This document shows, in pieces, positions 34,601-43,141 of a DNA stretch of 50,310 nt. A model generated the notes under the pieces. That model worked only from the letters and a program-made list of their open reading frames with translations, was not told the origin of the DNA and made no database searches. The DNA lies in contig NZ_JAFRGN010000006.1 in assembly GCF_017433805.1 (NCBI RefSeq), forward strand, positions 1-50,310. Reading direction: 5' to 3'. Position numbers and translations under genes: made by a program. This stretch comes from Butyrivibrio sp. (GTDB lineage: Bacteria; Bacillota; Clostridia; Lachnospirales; Lachnospiraceae). Position 1 is the first letter of the stretch, and each line of letters begins with the position of its first letter.

Positions 34601-36214
34601 AAATACAGCGATTTCGAATCAGAAGAAGTTGTAGCATTTGGTGGTAATTCAGGCTGTGATATGCCTGACAAGAGATGCCCTAAGTGTGGAACAATGCTCT
34701 ACAAGGACGGCTTTGATATTCCTTTCGAGACCTTCCTTGGATTCAAGGGAGACAAGGAGCCTGATATCGACCTTAACTTCTCTGGTGAGTATCAGTCCAA
34801 GGCCCACAAGTACACTGAGGTTATCTTCGGCTACGGACAGACCTTCAGAGCTGGAACTATAGCTTCACTTGCTGATAAGACGGCTTACGGCTTTGTTAAG
34901 AAGTACTATGACTCAATAGGCTCCAGCAAAAGAAAAAGTGAAATAAACAGAATCGTTCAGGGCTGTACCGGCATCAGACGTGGTACAGGTCAGCATCCTG
35001 GTGGAATCATAGTTCTGCCAGTGGGAGAGAATATCAATTCCTTCTGCCCTGTTCAGCACCCTGCTAACGATATGACAACTGCAACAATTACAACACATTA
35101 CGACTATCACTCAATCGACCACAACCTTCTTAAGCTCGATATTCTGGGACACGATGATCCTACCATGATCAGATTCCTTCAGGATTGTACGGGCCTTGAT
35201 CCCAAGCTGGTTCCACTTGATGATAAGAATGTAATGAGTCTTTTCATGAATACAACAGCGCTTAACGTAACTCCTGAGCAGCTTGGAGGCACTAAGCTTG
35301 GATGTCTCGGACTTCCTGAGTTTGGTACTGACTTCGCTATGCAGATGGTTATCGATGCCAAGCCTTCATCACTTTCGCATCTTATCAGAATTTCTGGTCT
35401 GTCACATGGTACGGACGTTTGGCTTGGTAATGCTCAGACTCTTATTCAGGAGGGCACAGCCACAATCGATACCTGTATCTGTTGTCGAGACGATATCATG
35501 ATCTACCTGATCCAGAAGGGACTTGATAAGTCTGAGTCCTTCAAGATCATGGAGGCTGTTCGAAAAGGTAAGGTTGCCAAGGGTAAAGAGGGCAACTGGC
35601 CTGAATGGAAAAAAGATATGACGGATCACGGTGTTCCTGACTGGTACATCTGGTCCTGTGAGAAGATCAAGTACATGTTCCCTAAGGCTCACGCTGCAGC
35701 CTATGTTATGATGGCCTGGCGTATAGCTTATTTCAAGGTTTATGTGCCACAGGCTTTCTATGCTGCATGGTTCAGTATCAGAGCTAAGGCCTTTAACTAT
35801 GAGCACATGTGCCTTGGTGAGAATCACCTTCATGCAATCATGCGTGAGTATCAGAACAAGAAGGATGAGCTTACAAACGCTCAGCAGGCTGAGTACGGTG
35901 ATATGAGACTTGTTGAGGAGATGTACGAAAGAGGCATCGAATTCATGCCTATCGATATCTTCAAGGTTAAGTCCAGAGACTTCCAGGTTATCGGGGACAA
36001 GATCATGCCTGCTCTCACCAGTATCGATGGTATGGGTGAAAAAGCTGCTGACCAGATCGTGGAAGCTGCCAAAGACGGCCCATTCCTTTCTAAGGATGAC
36101 TTCAGACAGAGAACCAAGTGTCCACAGGGCGTTATCGAGAAGATGGCCGACATGGGACTTCTTGGAGACCTTCCTGATTCTAACCAGATCAGCTTGTTTG
36201 ATCTGATGAAGTGA
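31628..36214 (+). CDS. polC: DNA polymerase III alpha subunit, PolC type
   Basis: The 1528-residue main replicative polymerase of low-GC Bacillota. In order: an N-terminal domain, a Lys/Glu/Ala-rich low-complexity segment at about 180-245, an OB-fold region, a PHP domain (VELHCHTKMSDMDGV), an inserted 3'-5' exonuclease (D502 and E504 in FDIETTGFSP), a zinc-binding cluster (CPKCKYSDFE with C988, and CPKCGTMLYKDG), the catalytic palm (EPDIDLNFSGEYQ) and a C-terminal HhH region ending SLFDLMK. The exonuclease is placed inside the PHP domain as is characteristic of PolC. Length is slightly above the usual 1430-1460, mainly from the low-complexity segment. Confidence 0.97.
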   Translation: MSKSFFEVFPALKLDAGTKEIMEQTMVEKVSTTRKQDFIRIYISSNKLIDKSDILKTESGIKKQFFGGQDLTVKIYEKFSLSAQYTPENLIDLYRESIEMELRDYDHMEYSLFRSAQFVYPDDDNIVVQLEDSVVGKKKAPDLVRVLSKIINERCGLTAVISPEFVKTEKEESEPDYSEEAATMAKKLEAVEQQAEEKRKEKAEKKAAKEAEKAGGDSAAPKSAGAAQGGEKTQAGTTAEGAKSSFAGKGKWTGRRSDFGGGFKKSDNPDVIFGRDFDDEVMKLVDLVGELGEVTIHGQITAFEQRDIRNEKSILIFDITDFTDSITVKMFIKTEDAPEITKDIKCGAFVKVKGIAAVDKFDHELSIQSVVGVKKIPDFTTKRKDNADVKRVELHCHTKMSDMDGVSEVKDIVKQAYKWGMPGIAITDHGVVQALTDANHVWEDLYSGECKRRKEAGEPPIERQDFFKLVLGVEAYLVDDLKEIVVNDKGQPLDDTTFVVFDIETTGFSPIKNKIIEIGAVKIRNGEIIERFSEFINPQVPIPYRIEKLTSINDEMVMDAPTREVIIPKFVEFCKDAVLVGHNVSFDISFINQNCKDLGIDVDYTTVDTLWLARYFFPLQAKHTLDAVAKTLNVVLDHHHRAVDDAECTALIFNKFVPMLKEQKAENLTDVNILGKPTPEMIRHLRPNHCIILAKNTLGRVNLYTLVSKSHIDYFRRFPLIPKSELMKYREGLIVGSACCAGELYGAVVEGRPPEEIAGLVNFYDYLEIQPVANNHFMVGSERYEDINSDDDIREINKEIVRLGEQFNKPVVATCDAHFLNPEDEIYRTIIMAGKGMDDEEPAPLFLRTTEEMMAEFDYLGGDKAREIVIDNTRKILDMCDSISPVRPDKCAPVIENSDEILTKICYDKAHEIYGEDLPEIVQERLERELNSIIKNGFAVMYIIAQKLVWKSNEDGYLVGSRGSVGSSFVAFTSGITEVNSLSPHYVCPKCKYSDFESEEVVAFGGNSGCDMPDKRCPKCGTMLYKDGFDIPFETFLGFKGDKEPDIDLNFSGEYQSKAHKYTEVIFGYGQTFRAGTIASLADKTAYGFVKKYYDSIGSSKRKSEINRIVQGCTGIRRGTGQHPGGIIVLPVGENINSFCPVQHPANDMTTATITTHYDYHSIDHNLLKLDILGHDDPTMIRFLQDCTGLDPKLVPLDDKNVMSLFMNTTALNVTPEQLGGTKLGCLGLPEFGTDFAMQMVIDAKPSSLSHLIRISGLSHGTDVWLGNAQTLIQEGTATIDTCICCRDDIMIYLIQKGLDKSESFKIMEAVRKGKVAKGKEGNWPEWKKDMTDHGVPDWYIWSCEKIKYMFPKAHAAAYVMMAWRIAYFKVYVPQAFYAAWFSIRAKAFNYEHMCLGENHLHAIMREYQNKKDELTNAQQAEYGDMRLVEEMYERGIEFMPIDIFKVKSRDFQVIGDKIMPALTSIDGMGEKAADQIVEAAKDGPFLSKDDFRQRTKCPQGVIEKMADMGLLGDLPDSNQISLFDLMK

Positions 36215-36252
36215 TGAATAAATTTTGATTATTGTTGGGAGGAAAAATAATC

Positions 36253-36936
36253 ATGGCAACTAGTAATAAGAATAAGCAGATTTGGAAATTTATCTGCGCT
36301 GGTGTTTCTTTGGCTCTTTTCTTTGGACTCATCGCACTTGTTAAGAGCTACGATGTGGATGCTATAGGCCCTGAGGGAACATCAATTGGTTTTTCACATT
36401 TAAACGGAGCAGTACACGACAAGTTTGGCTACAGCAAGTTCTGGTATTTCCTTACTCAGATATTCGGTCTTGTAGCTATTGGTGTTGTTCTCCAGTACGC
36501 GGCAGCAGGCGCATACCAGCTTATTAAGAGAAGAAGCCTTCTTAAAGTAGATGGACCTATTCTCTTATTGGGCGGCTTATATGTTGTAGTGTTTGGTCTC
36601 TATGGACTCTTTGAAAAGGTTGTTATCAACTACAGACCTATAATAGAAGAGGGCGCTGAGCATGTGGAAGCATCATTCCCATCATCACACACAATGCTTG
36701 TGTGCGTTGTAATGGGCTCTCTGATCCTTATGATCAATAAGTACAGATTACAGGCATCCAGCAACGACAGATTTATCATCAGATTGATTGCGGTAGCTTC
36801 TATAATTCTTACTGTAATTGGAAGACTTGTCTGCGGAGTTCACTGGTTTACTGATATTCTCGGCGGAGTACTTATCAGTGCAGCTCTTTTATTCCTGTTC
36901 TCAGGACTTCTTGATAGGCTTGAAATCAAGAAATAA
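36253..36936 (+). CDS. PAP2-family membrane phosphatase
   Basis: A 227-residue membrane protein with about six helices and the three phosphatidate-phosphatase motifs: KVVINYRP, SFPSSHTM and GRLVCGVHWFTDILGG. It may dephosphorylate undecaprenyl diphosphate or a lipid phosphate, which would fit the envelope genes nearby; the exact substrate is unknown. Motif 1 has one residue fewer between K and RP than the textbook KX6RP. GGGAGG precedes ATG 36253; an in-frame TTG at 36232 is less likely. Confidence 0.88.
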   Translation: MATSNKNKQIWKFICAGVSLALFFGLIALVKSYDVDAIGPEGTSIGFSHLNGAVHDKFGYSKFWYFLTQIFGLVAIGVVLQYAAAGAYQLIKRRSLLKVDGPILLLGGLYVVVFGLYGLFEKVVINYRPIIEEGAEHVEASFPSSHTMLVCVVMGSLILMINKYRLQASSNDRFIIRLIAVASIILTVIGRLVCGVHWFTDILGGVLISAALLFLFSGLLDRLEIKK

Positions 36937-36974
36937 CAAAAAATTTTGATGCCTAAATCATCAAAAAATGGTTT

Positions 36975-37018
36975 TGAGGGATGATTTTTAAAAGAGATTT
37001 AGAAAAAATTATCCCTCA
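36975..37018. repeat. 15-bp inverted repeat downstream of the PAP2 gene
   Basis: The sequence at 36975-36989 pairs with 37004-37018 over 15 bp with one G-T pair, the core being TGAGGGAT / ATCCCTCA, around a 14-nt A-rich loop. No T-run follows the stem, so it is not a standard terminator. It may still end the PAP2 transcript or protect its 3' end. Confidence 0.6.
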
Positions 37019-37085
37019 CAAACCGCATAAATACTGGCTTCTTGAAAAAACTTGCAAAAAAAATAAAAAAATTTAAAAAAAGTGC

Positions 37086-37114
37086 TTGCATTATTTTCTG
37101 AGTTGGGATAATAT
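37086..37114 (+). promoter_or_regulatory. Promoter of the tRNA-Glu gene
   Basis: TTGCAT at 37086-37091, a 17-bp spacer and TAATAT at 37109-37114, 41 bp before the tRNA. Confidence 0.75.
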
Positions 37115-37120
37115 AAACAA

Positions 37121-37142
37121 GTCGCCGCGATACGGCGGTGAC
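37121..37142 (+). other. Leader hairpin upstream of tRNA-Glu
   Basis: GTCGCCGC at 37121-37128 pairs with GCGGTGAC at 37135-37142 (one G-T pair, 6-nt loop). It begins about 7 bp after the -10 element, so the primary tRNA transcript would start with this stem, probably a processing or stability feature. Confidence 0.6.
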
Positions 37143-37155
37143 AAACAAAGCTTAA

Positions 37156-37227
37156 GCCTCGTTGGTCAAGCGGTTAAGACGCTGCCCTCTCACGGCAGAA
37201 TCAGCGGTTCGATTCCGCTACGAGGTA
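37156..37227 (+). tRNA. tRNA-Glu (anticodon CUC)
   Basis: A full 72-nt cloverleaf: acceptor stem GCCTCGT with ACGAGGT (first pair G-T), D arm around GGTCAAGCGGTTAAGA, anticodon stem CTGCC/GGCAG with loop CTCTCAC giving anticodon CTC at 37189-37191, and T arm GCGGTTCGATTCCGC. The discriminator base is A at 37227. CCA is not encoded. It lies alone between PAP2 and rimP with its own promoter and terminator. Confidence 0.96.
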
Positions 37228-37256
37228 TTGACTGTTTAATAACAGCCCAACCCGAG

Positions 37257-37286
37257 TCCAGATCACATATGTGATTTGGATTTTTT
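37257..37286 (+). terminator. Terminator of the tRNA-Glu transcript
   Basis: TCCAGATCACAT pairs with ATGTGATTTGGA (37257-37280, one G-T pair), followed by TTTTTT. Confidence 0.88.
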
Positions 37287-37358
37287 ATTGCTAATAATTT
37301 GACATTATTGCATTATCATGCTAATATGCATGTGTAACATAAGATTTAGACTAGTTTG

Positions 37359-37385
37359 AAGTGGACTTTCGCGAGTCCACTTTTT
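37359..37385 (+). terminator. Terminator-like hairpin just upstream of rimP
   Basis: AAGTGGACT at 37359-37367 pairs with AGTCCACTT at 37374-37382, followed by TTTTT. It lies 26 bp before the rimP start, where an attenuator or NusA-responsive terminator would be expected. With the tRNA terminator it accounts for the otherwise gene-free stretch before rimP. Confidence 0.85.
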
Positions 37386-37410
37386 CTGTGCAATCAAAGA
37401 GAGGATTTAT

Positions 37411-37875
37411 ATGTCCAAAAAAGACGATATTGAAAAGAAGACCGAAGCCCTTCTTACTCCAATTGCTGAGGCAAATGGTGTCAGAGTCTATGACGTAGAA
37501 TACGTCAAGGAAGCCGGTGAGTGGTACCTTAGAGCTTATATTGACAAGGATGGCGGAGTTAACATCAATGAATGTGTTGATGTGAGCCATGCACTTTCAG
37601 ATGCTCTTGACGTTGATGACTTCATTGAAGAGGCTTACACATTAGAGGTTAGCAGCCCTGGACTTGGCAGACAGCTCAAGAAGGACAGGCATTTCGCCAG
37701 CAGCATCGGCCAGGATGTAGAACTCAAGCTCTTTAAGGCCAAGGACGGCGTCAAGGAATTTGCCGGAACACTTAAGAGTTTTGATGATACAACCGTAACC
37801 GTAACTATAAATGATGTAGATGAAACTTTTATAAGAAAAGAGATATCAGTGATTAAGCTTGCTCTTGATTTTTAA
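37411..37875 (+). CDS. rimP: Ribosome maturation factor RimP
   Basis: A 154-residue factor for 30S subunit assembly. Recognisable are the N-terminal EANGVRVYDVEYVKEAGEWY and the signature VSSPGLGRQLKKDRHF. AGAGAGG precedes the ATG. It is the first gene of the conserved rimP-nusA-ylxR-ylxQ-infB-rbfA operon and lies immediately after a terminator-like hairpin that may regulate the whole operon. Confidence 0.95.
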   Translation: MSKKDDIEKKTEALLTPIAEANGVRVYDVEYVKEAGEWYLRAYIDKDGGVNINECVDVSHALSDALDVDDFIEEAYTLEVSSPGLGRQLKKDRHFASSIGQDVELKLFKAKDGVKEFAGTLKSFDDTTVTVTINDVDETFIRKEISVIKLALDF

Positions 37876-37904
37876 TAATCCACGAGCGGAAAAAGGAGAT
37901 TACG

Positions 37905-39059
37905 ATGAGTAAAGAATTAATGGATGCCCTTGACCTTTTAGAAAAGGAGAAGAACATCAGCAAGGATTCTCTGTTTGATGCAATTGAGAATTCCCTTATC
38001 ACAGCTTGCAAGAACAACTTTGGCAAGGCTGACAATATCAGAGTAGAGGTAGACAGAAATAACTGTGACTTCAAGTGCTACGCTGATAAGGAAGTAGTAG
38101 AGACAGAAGATGATGTTATGGATCCTCAGATTGAGATCAGTCTTGACGATGCCAAGAAGATCAGCAAGAAGGCTAAGGTTGGCGATATCGTAGCTGTATC
38201 ACTTAACTCCAAGGAGTTTGGACGTATTGCTACTCAGAATGCCAAGAACGTTATCCTCCAGAAGATTCGTGAGGAAGAGCGCGGCGCTATCTATAATGAA
38301 TACTTTGAAAAAGAGCATGACATCGTAACAGGTGTTGTACAGAGATTTATCGGCAAGAACATTTCTATCAACCTTGGTCGTGCAGATGCAATCCTCAACG
38401 AGAACGAGCAGGTTAAGGGTGAGGTTTACAGACCTACTCAGAGACTTAGAGTATACGTTCTCGAGGTTAAGAATGGTTCTAAGGGACCTAGAATTCTTGT
38501 ATCACGTACACACCCAGACCTTGTTAAGAGACTCTTCGAGCAGGAAGTTGCTGAGATTCAGGACGGTACAGTAGAGATCAAGTCAATCGCAAGAGAAGCT
38601 GGAAGCCGTACTAAGATCGCTGTTTACTCTAACAATCCTAACGTAGATGCAGTTGGCGCATGCGTTGGTGTTAACGGCGCAAGAGTTAACCTTATCGTAG
38701 ATGAGCTCGGTGGCGAGAAGATCGACGTTATCAACTGGGATGAGAACCCTGGTAACCTTATTCAGAACGCCCTTTCACCAGCCAAGATCGTTGCAGTATT
38801 CGCTGATCCTGACGAGAAGAGTGCTAAGGTTGTAGTTCCTGATTACCAGCTTTCACTTGCAATTGGTAAGGAAGGTCAGAACGCAAGACTTGCAGCAAGA
38901 CTTACAGGCTACAAGATCGATATCAAGAGCGAGACTCAGGCTAAGGATGCTCCAGGATTCCGTATGGAAGACTACCTCGACGATGAAGACTACGATGAGT
39001 ACGAAGAGGGTGAGTACGAGGAAGGCGAGTACGAGGAATCTGAGGGAACAGAAGAGTAA
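37905..39059 (+). CDS. nusA: Transcription termination/antitermination factor NusA
   Basis: A 384-residue RNA polymerase-binding factor. It has the N-terminal polymerase-binding domain, an S1 domain around residues 135-200 (DIVTGVVQRFIGKNISINLG) and two KH domains (VGACVGVNGARVNLIVDELG and AIGKEGQNARLAARLTGYKI). It ends in a very acidic tail of about 25 residues rich in Glu, Asp and Tyr. AAAAGGAG precedes the ATG. The tail may modulate RNA binding, as acidic C-termini do in some NusA proteins; that is inference. Confidence 0.96.
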   Translation: MSKELMDALDLLEKEKNISKDSLFDAIENSLITACKNNFGKADNIRVEVDRNNCDFKCYADKEVVETEDDVMDPQIEISLDDAKKISKKAKVGDIVAVSLNSKEFGRIATQNAKNVILQKIREEERGAIYNEYFEKEHDIVTGVVQRFIGKNISINLGRADAILNENEQVKGEVYRPTQRLRVYVLEVKNGSKGPRILVSRTHPDLVKRLFEQEVAEIQDGTVEIKSIAREAGSRTKIAVYSNNPNVDAVGACVGVNGARVNLIVDELGGEKIDVINWDENPGNLIQNALSPAKIVAVFADPDEKSAKVVVPDYQLSLAIGKEGQNARLAARLTGYKIDIKSETQAKDAPGFRMEDYLDDEDYDEYEEGEYEEGEYEESEGTEE

Positions 39060-39094
39060 TCCTCTAGGCCCCATATTTCAGGAGTAAGAGATTT

Positions 39095-39352
39095 ATGCAA
39101 AAGAAAATTCCCTTGAGGAAATGTGTCGGTTGCGGCGAGATGAAAGAGAAAAAAGAAATGATCAGAGTTCTGAAGACGCCTGAAGACGAGATCATTTTAG
39201 ATACCACTGGCAGAGCAAATGGAAGAGGTGCTTATATCTGCAACAATTCCGAGTGCCTTGCCAAGGCCATCAAGAACAAAGGCCTTGAGAGATCTCTTAA
39301 ATCCCGGATACCAGAGGAAGTTTCAATTAGGCTACAGAAGGAGCTTGGTTAA
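39095..39352 (+). CDS. ylxR: YlxR-family (DUF448) RNA-binding protein
   Basis: An 85-residue protein of the YlxR/RnpM family, standing in its usual place between nusA and the L7Ae-like gene. Characteristic are RKCVGCGEMKEKKEMIRV, GRANGRGAYICNNSECLAKA and a basic helical end. Members bind RNA and have been linked to RNase P regulation and transcription. Confidence 0.94.
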   Translation: MQKKIPLRKCVGCGEMKEKKEMIRVLKTPEDEIILDTTGRANGRGAYICNNSECLAKAIKNKGLERSLKSRIPEEVSIRLQKELG

Positions 39353-39355
39353 ATA

Positions 39356-39721
39356 TTGGATTCTAATAAGAATTATTCGTTACTGGGGCTATGCATGCGA
39401 GCGGGCAAACTTAAGAGCGGCGAATTTGCTGTGCTTGAGGCAATACGAGCGCATAAGGCAGAGCTTGTTATCGTAAGTGAGGATGCTTCCGATAACACCA
39501 GGAAACAGTTTAATGATAAATGTAAATATTATAATGTCCCTATAGTTTTCTTTGGAACCAAGGAGGAATTGGGACATGCAATAGGTAAGGATGTTCGAAC
39601 AAGTCTGGCTATAACAGACAAAGGCTTTGCACAGTCGCTTCGGAAGAACTTACAGTTACCACCAGATGATACTGATGGCAACGACTTACATTCGGCAAAC
39701 AGAAATACGGAGGAAATGTAA
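39356..39721 (+). CDS. ylxQ: L7Ae/L30e/S12e family ribosomal protein-like, YlxQ
   Basis: A 121-residue RNA-binding protein of the L7Ae family (YlxQ type): [36 protein letters not shown] and the following [21 protein letters not shown]-like region identify it. The start appears to be TTG at 39356, three bases after the ylxR stop, with AAGGAG inside the end of ylxR. Its stop overlaps the infB start by one base (TAATG), indicating coupling. The C-terminal 20 residues are polar and variable. Confidence 0.9.
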   Translation: MDSNKNYSLLGLCMRAGKLKSGEFAVLEAIRAHKAELVIVSEDASDNTRKQFNDKCKYYNVPIVFFGTKEELGHAIGKDVRTSLAITDKGFAQSLRKNLQLPPDDTDGNDLHSANRNTEEM

Positions 39722-42648
39722 TGGCAAAAATAAAAATATCCGATCTTGCATTTGAGCTTGGATGCGAAGGAAAAGAGCTTATAAGCTTTTTGCAGGAAAA
39801 AGGCATTGAAGCGAAGCGTTCGAACAGTTCTATAGAAGAAGCAGATGCAGAAGTAGCTCGTAAGCACTTTGGCGGAGCTAAGGCAGAAGCACCTAAGAAG
39901 GAGGAGAAGCCTAAGAAGGCTCCAGAGAAGGCAGAAGAGCCAGCAGCTAAGCATGCTGAGAAGCCTGTAGAGAAGGCAGCAGCTAAGCCAGCAGAAGCTA
40001 CAGACAAGCCAGCTGGAGAAGCTCCTAAGAAAAAGAAGAAGATTATCATGGTTACTAACGCCGGTAACTCCAAGATGGGCGGCTTTAATAACCAGAATAA
40101 TTCAGGCAATGGTAATAACAACCAGCGTCGTGACAACAACAGAGGTGGTAACAACCAGCCTCAGCGTAAACAGTTCGCGCAGTCACAGAACGTATATCAT
40201 CCTATCAAGCCTTTGACAGCACCTTCACAGCTTGATAGCTATAGTTCTCCTGTTAAGAAGACACCTGCACCAGCTCCCAAGAAGGAAGCTCCAGTTCAGA
40301 CACCAGTTCAGGAACAGCCTAAGGCTCCAGTACAGGAGCAGCCTAAGGCACCAGTTCAGGAACAGGCACCTGTAGCAAGTGCTCCAGTAGAGAACAGAAA
40401 CAGAGATAATCAGTCATTTAGAAACGACCGTAACGATCGTAATGACAGAAACGATAGAAACGACAGAAATGATAGAAACTCCGGCTTTAATAGAAACGGA
40501 GACAGAAATCAGAATGGTCAGAACAGAAATGGTGGCCAGGGCGGATTCAGAAGAGACAACGCTCAGGGCGGATCATTTAACCGCGACAACAAGGGCGGCT
40601 TTAATCAGGCTGCAGGCGGCCAGGGCAAGTTTGCTGGCAAGAACGACAAGTTCGGCGGCAACAAGTTCGAGGGCAAGCGCGGTGATAGAAATGACAGAGG
40701 CGCAGCTTTCGAAGCACCAGTTAAAGAGGGTGGAAGCCATAGAGACGAAGAAAGACGTCGTATGGGCCAGGAGAAAGATAAGCGCAACAAGAAGGATCTT
40801 GCTTACGAGCAGGAAGAGATGATGCCAAGAAGTAAGAGAGTTGGCAGATTCATCAAGCCTGAGGTCAAGAAGGTTGAGGAACCTGAAGAGCAGATCAAGG
40901 TTATCACAATCCCAGAGAAGGTTTCTATTAAGGAACTTGCTGAGAAGATGAGAATGCAGCCTTCAGTTATCATCAAGAAGCTCTTCATGGCTGGACAGAT
41001 TTCTACAGTTAATACAGAGCTTTCATATGAAGAGGCTGAGAATATCGCAATGGAATATGAGATTCTCTGCGAGAAAGAGGTTCCAGTTGACGTTATCGAA
41101 GAGCTCCTTAAGGAAGAAGATGACGCACCTGAGACACTCAAGAAGAGACCTCCAGTTGTCTGCGTAATGGGTCACGTTGACCATGGTAAAACATCACTTC
41201 TTGATGCTATCCGTAAGACATCTGTTACAGACAGAGAGGCAGGCGGTATCACACAGAGAATCGGTGCTTATACAGTATCTGTTAACGATCAGAAGATCAC
41301 ATTCCTTGATACACCTGGTCACGAAGCATTCACAGCTATGCGTATGCGTGGTGCTAATTCAACAGATATCGCAGTACTTGTAGTAGCTGCAGATGACGGT
41401 GTAATGCCACAGACAGTAGAAGCTATCAACCATGCTAAGGCAGCTGAGGTAGAAATTATCGTAGCTGTTAACAAGATTGATAAGCCAAACGCTAATATAG
41501 ACAGAGTTAAGCAGGAAATGACAGAGTACGGTCTTATCTCTACAGATTGGGGCGGAACAACAGAGTTCGTTCCTGTATCTGCTAAGTCAGGTGAAGGTAT
41601 CGAGGACCTCCTTGAGACAATCATCCTTACAGCAGATATCCTTGAGCTCAAGGCTAACCCAGACAGAGAGGCAAGAGGACTTGTCCTTGAGGCAAGACTT
41701 GATAAGGGCCGTGGTCCTGTAGCTAACGTACTCGTTCAGAAGGGTACACTTCACGTTGGAGACTTCATTTCAGCTGGAGCAAGCTCAGGTAAGGTTAGAG
41801 CCATGGTTGATGATAAGGGCAACAAGCTTAAGGAAGCTCGTCCTTCACAGCCAGTTGAGATTCTTGGTCTTTCTGATGTTCCTAACGCAGGTGAGGTATT
41901 CCTTGCACATGCTACAGATAAGCTTGCCAAGCAGTATGCTAATACATACCTTCAGCAGCACAAGAAGGATCTTATCGAAGAGACTAAGGCTAAGATGTCA
42001 CTTGATGATCTGTACTCCAAGATCGAGGAAGGCAGACTTCAGGAACTTGATATCATCATCAAGGCTGACGTTCAGGGTAGCGTAGAGGCTCTTAAGCAGT
42101 CACTCCTCAAGCTCTCTAACGACGAAGTTGTTGTTAAGGTTATCCACGGTGGTGTTGGTGCGATCAATGAGTCTGATGTAACACTCGCTGCAGCATCTAA
42201 CGCTATCATCATCGGATTTGATGTTCGTCCAGATGCAACAGCTAAGAGCATGGCTGAGCACGAGGGCGTAGAGATCAAGCTTTACAAGGTTATCTACCAG
42301 GCTATCGAAGAGATCGAATATGCTATGAAGGGTATGCTTGCTCCTATCTATGAGGAAAGAGTTACTGGACATGCAGAAGTTCGTCAGATCTTCAAGGCAT
42401 CCAAGGTTGGTAACATCGCCGGTGCATTCGTTAAGGATGGTGTCATCAAGAAAGAATGCAAGGTTCGTATCCAGAGAGATGGCGAGCAGATCTTCGAAGG
42501 TGATCTTGCTTCACTCAAGAGATTCAAGGACGATGTTAAGGAAGTTAAGGAAGGCTTCGAGTGCGGTCTTGTATTTGATGGATTCGATTCAATACACGAA
42601 GGCGACTATGTAGAAGCTTATGAGATGGTAGAGGTTCCTCGCCAGTAA
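39721..42648 (+). CDS. infB: Translation initiation factor IF-2
   Basis: A 975-residue GTPase that places initiator tRNA on the 30S subunit. After an IF2-N domain at the start ([20 protein letters not shown]) there is a disordered stretch of about 330 residues. It is Lys/Ala/Pro-rich first, then PVQEQPKA repeats, then Asn/Arg/Gly-rich with six tandem NDR units. The conserved part follows: a second IF2-N-like domain near 400, the G domain with [15 protein letters not shown] (G484-T491), DTPGHEAF and NKIDKPNA, then domains II-IV. The N-terminal region is longer and more repetitive than in Bacillus. GGAGG precedes the ATG inside the end of ylxQ. Confidence 0.97.
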   Translation: MAKIKISDLAFELGCEGKELISFLQEKGIEAKRSNSSIEEADAEVARKHFGGAKAEAPKKEEKPKKAPEKAEEPAAKHAEKPVEKAAAKPAEATDKPAGEAPKKKKKIIMVTNAGNSKMGGFNNQNNSGNGNNNQRRDNNRGGNNQPQRKQFAQSQNVYHPIKPLTAPSQLDSYSSPVKKTPAPAPKKEAPVQTPVQEQPKAPVQEQPKAPVQEQAPVASAPVENRNRDNQSFRNDRNDRNDRNDRNDRNDRNSGFNRNGDRNQNGQNRNGGQGGFRRDNAQGGSFNRDNKGGFNQAAGGQGKFAGKNDKFGGNKFEGKRGDRNDRGAAFEAPVKEGGSHRDEERRRMGQEKDKRNKKDLAYEQEEMMPRSKRVGRFIKPEVKKVEEPEEQIKVITIPEKVSIKELAEKMRMQPSVIIKKLFMAGQISTVNTELSYEEAENIAMEYEILCEKEVPVDVIEELLKEEDDAPETLKKRPPVVCVMGHVDHGKTSLLDAIRKTSVTDREAGGITQRIGAYTVSVNDQKITFLDTPGHEAFTAMRMRGANSTDIAVLVVAADDGVMPQTVEAINHAKAAEVEIIVAVNKIDKPNANIDRVKQEMTEYGLISTDWGGTTEFVPVSAKSGEGIEDLLETIILTADILELKANPDREARGLVLEARLDKGRGPVANVLVQKGTLHVGDFISAGASSGKVRAMVDDKGNKLKEARPSQPVEILGLSDVPNAGEVFLAHATDKLAKQYANTYLQQHKKDLIEETKAKMSLDDLYSKIEEGRLQELDIIIKADVQGSVEALKQSLLKLSNDEVVVKVIHGGVGAINESDVTLAAASNAIIIGFDVRPDATAKSMAEHEGVEIKLYKVIYQAIEEIEYAMKGMLAPIYEERVTGHAEVRQIFKASKVGNIAGAFVKDGVIKKECKVRIQRDGEQIFEGDLASLKRFKDDVKEVKEGFECGLVFDGFDSIHEGDYVEAYEMVEVPRQ
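40423..40476 (+). repeat. Six tandem Asn-Asp-Arg codon triplets in infB
   Basis: Six 9-bp units encode NDR in the disordered region of IF-2. Synonymous codons vary (AAC/AAT, GAC/GAT, CGT/AGA) between units, so the peptide repeat is kept although the DNA copies have diverged. Confidence 0.9.
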
Positions 42649-42672
42649 GCCTTTTCCTACAAAGGAGTAAAA

Positions 42673-43104
42673 ATGCGTAAGAACAGCAATAAGAATAAAA
42701 GAATCAACGGCGAAGTAATGAAAGTTATTTCAGAAGCTCTCCGTTATAGTAAAGATCCCAGAATCAGCCCCATGACTTCTGTCATGGACGTTGAAGTCGC
42801 TCCAGACCTTAAGACATGCAAGGTCTGGGTAACAGTTATGGGTGATGATGAGGACAGAGCCAGAACAGCTGAAGGCCTTAAGAGCGCGGCAGGCTATGTT
42901 CGCAGTACTTTGGCTAAAGAGCTCAATATGAGATACACTCCAGAGATCAGATTCATCATGGATGACTCAATTGAGTATGCTATCAATATGTCCAGGAAGA
43001 TTGATGAAGTAACAGCCAAGGACAACGAGGCCAGAGCGGCTCGTGGTGAAGAAATAGAAGAAGTAGAAGAGTCAGAAGACGAAGAGTCTTTTGATGAAGA
43101 GTAA
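42673..43104 (+). CDS. rbfA: 30S ribosome-binding factor RbfA
   Basis: A 143-residue assembly factor for the small subunit with the KH-like core (ALRYSKDPRISPMTSVMDVE, KTCKVWVTVMG, LNMRYTPEIRFIMDDSIEYA). A Glu-rich acidic tail of about 25 residues extends beyond the family core, echoing the acidic tails of NusA and the 133-residue protein in this window. AAAGGAG precedes the ATG. Confidence 0.95.
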   Translation: MRKNSNKNKRINGEVMKVISEALRYSKDPRISPMTSVMDVEVAPDLKTCKVWVTVMGDDEDRARTAEGLKSAAGYVRSTLAKELNMRYTPEIRFIMDDSIEYAINMSRKIDEVTAKDNEARAARGEEIEEVEESEDEESFDEE

Positions 43105-43141
43105 TTACAAATATTTATAGTGTTGAAAGAGTAGGTTTCTA

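Noticed and set aside
37156-37227. tRNA-Glu as an integration site of a mobile element
   Set aside because: No integrase, no direct repeat of the tRNA end and no foreign-looking genes are seen nearby; both flanks are core genes.
39609-40154. 181-codon minus-strand frame rich in Leu, Ser and Ala opposite ylxQ and infB
   Set aside because: It is the reverse reading of the Lys/Ala/Pro-rich IF-2 N-terminus and has no start signals of its own.
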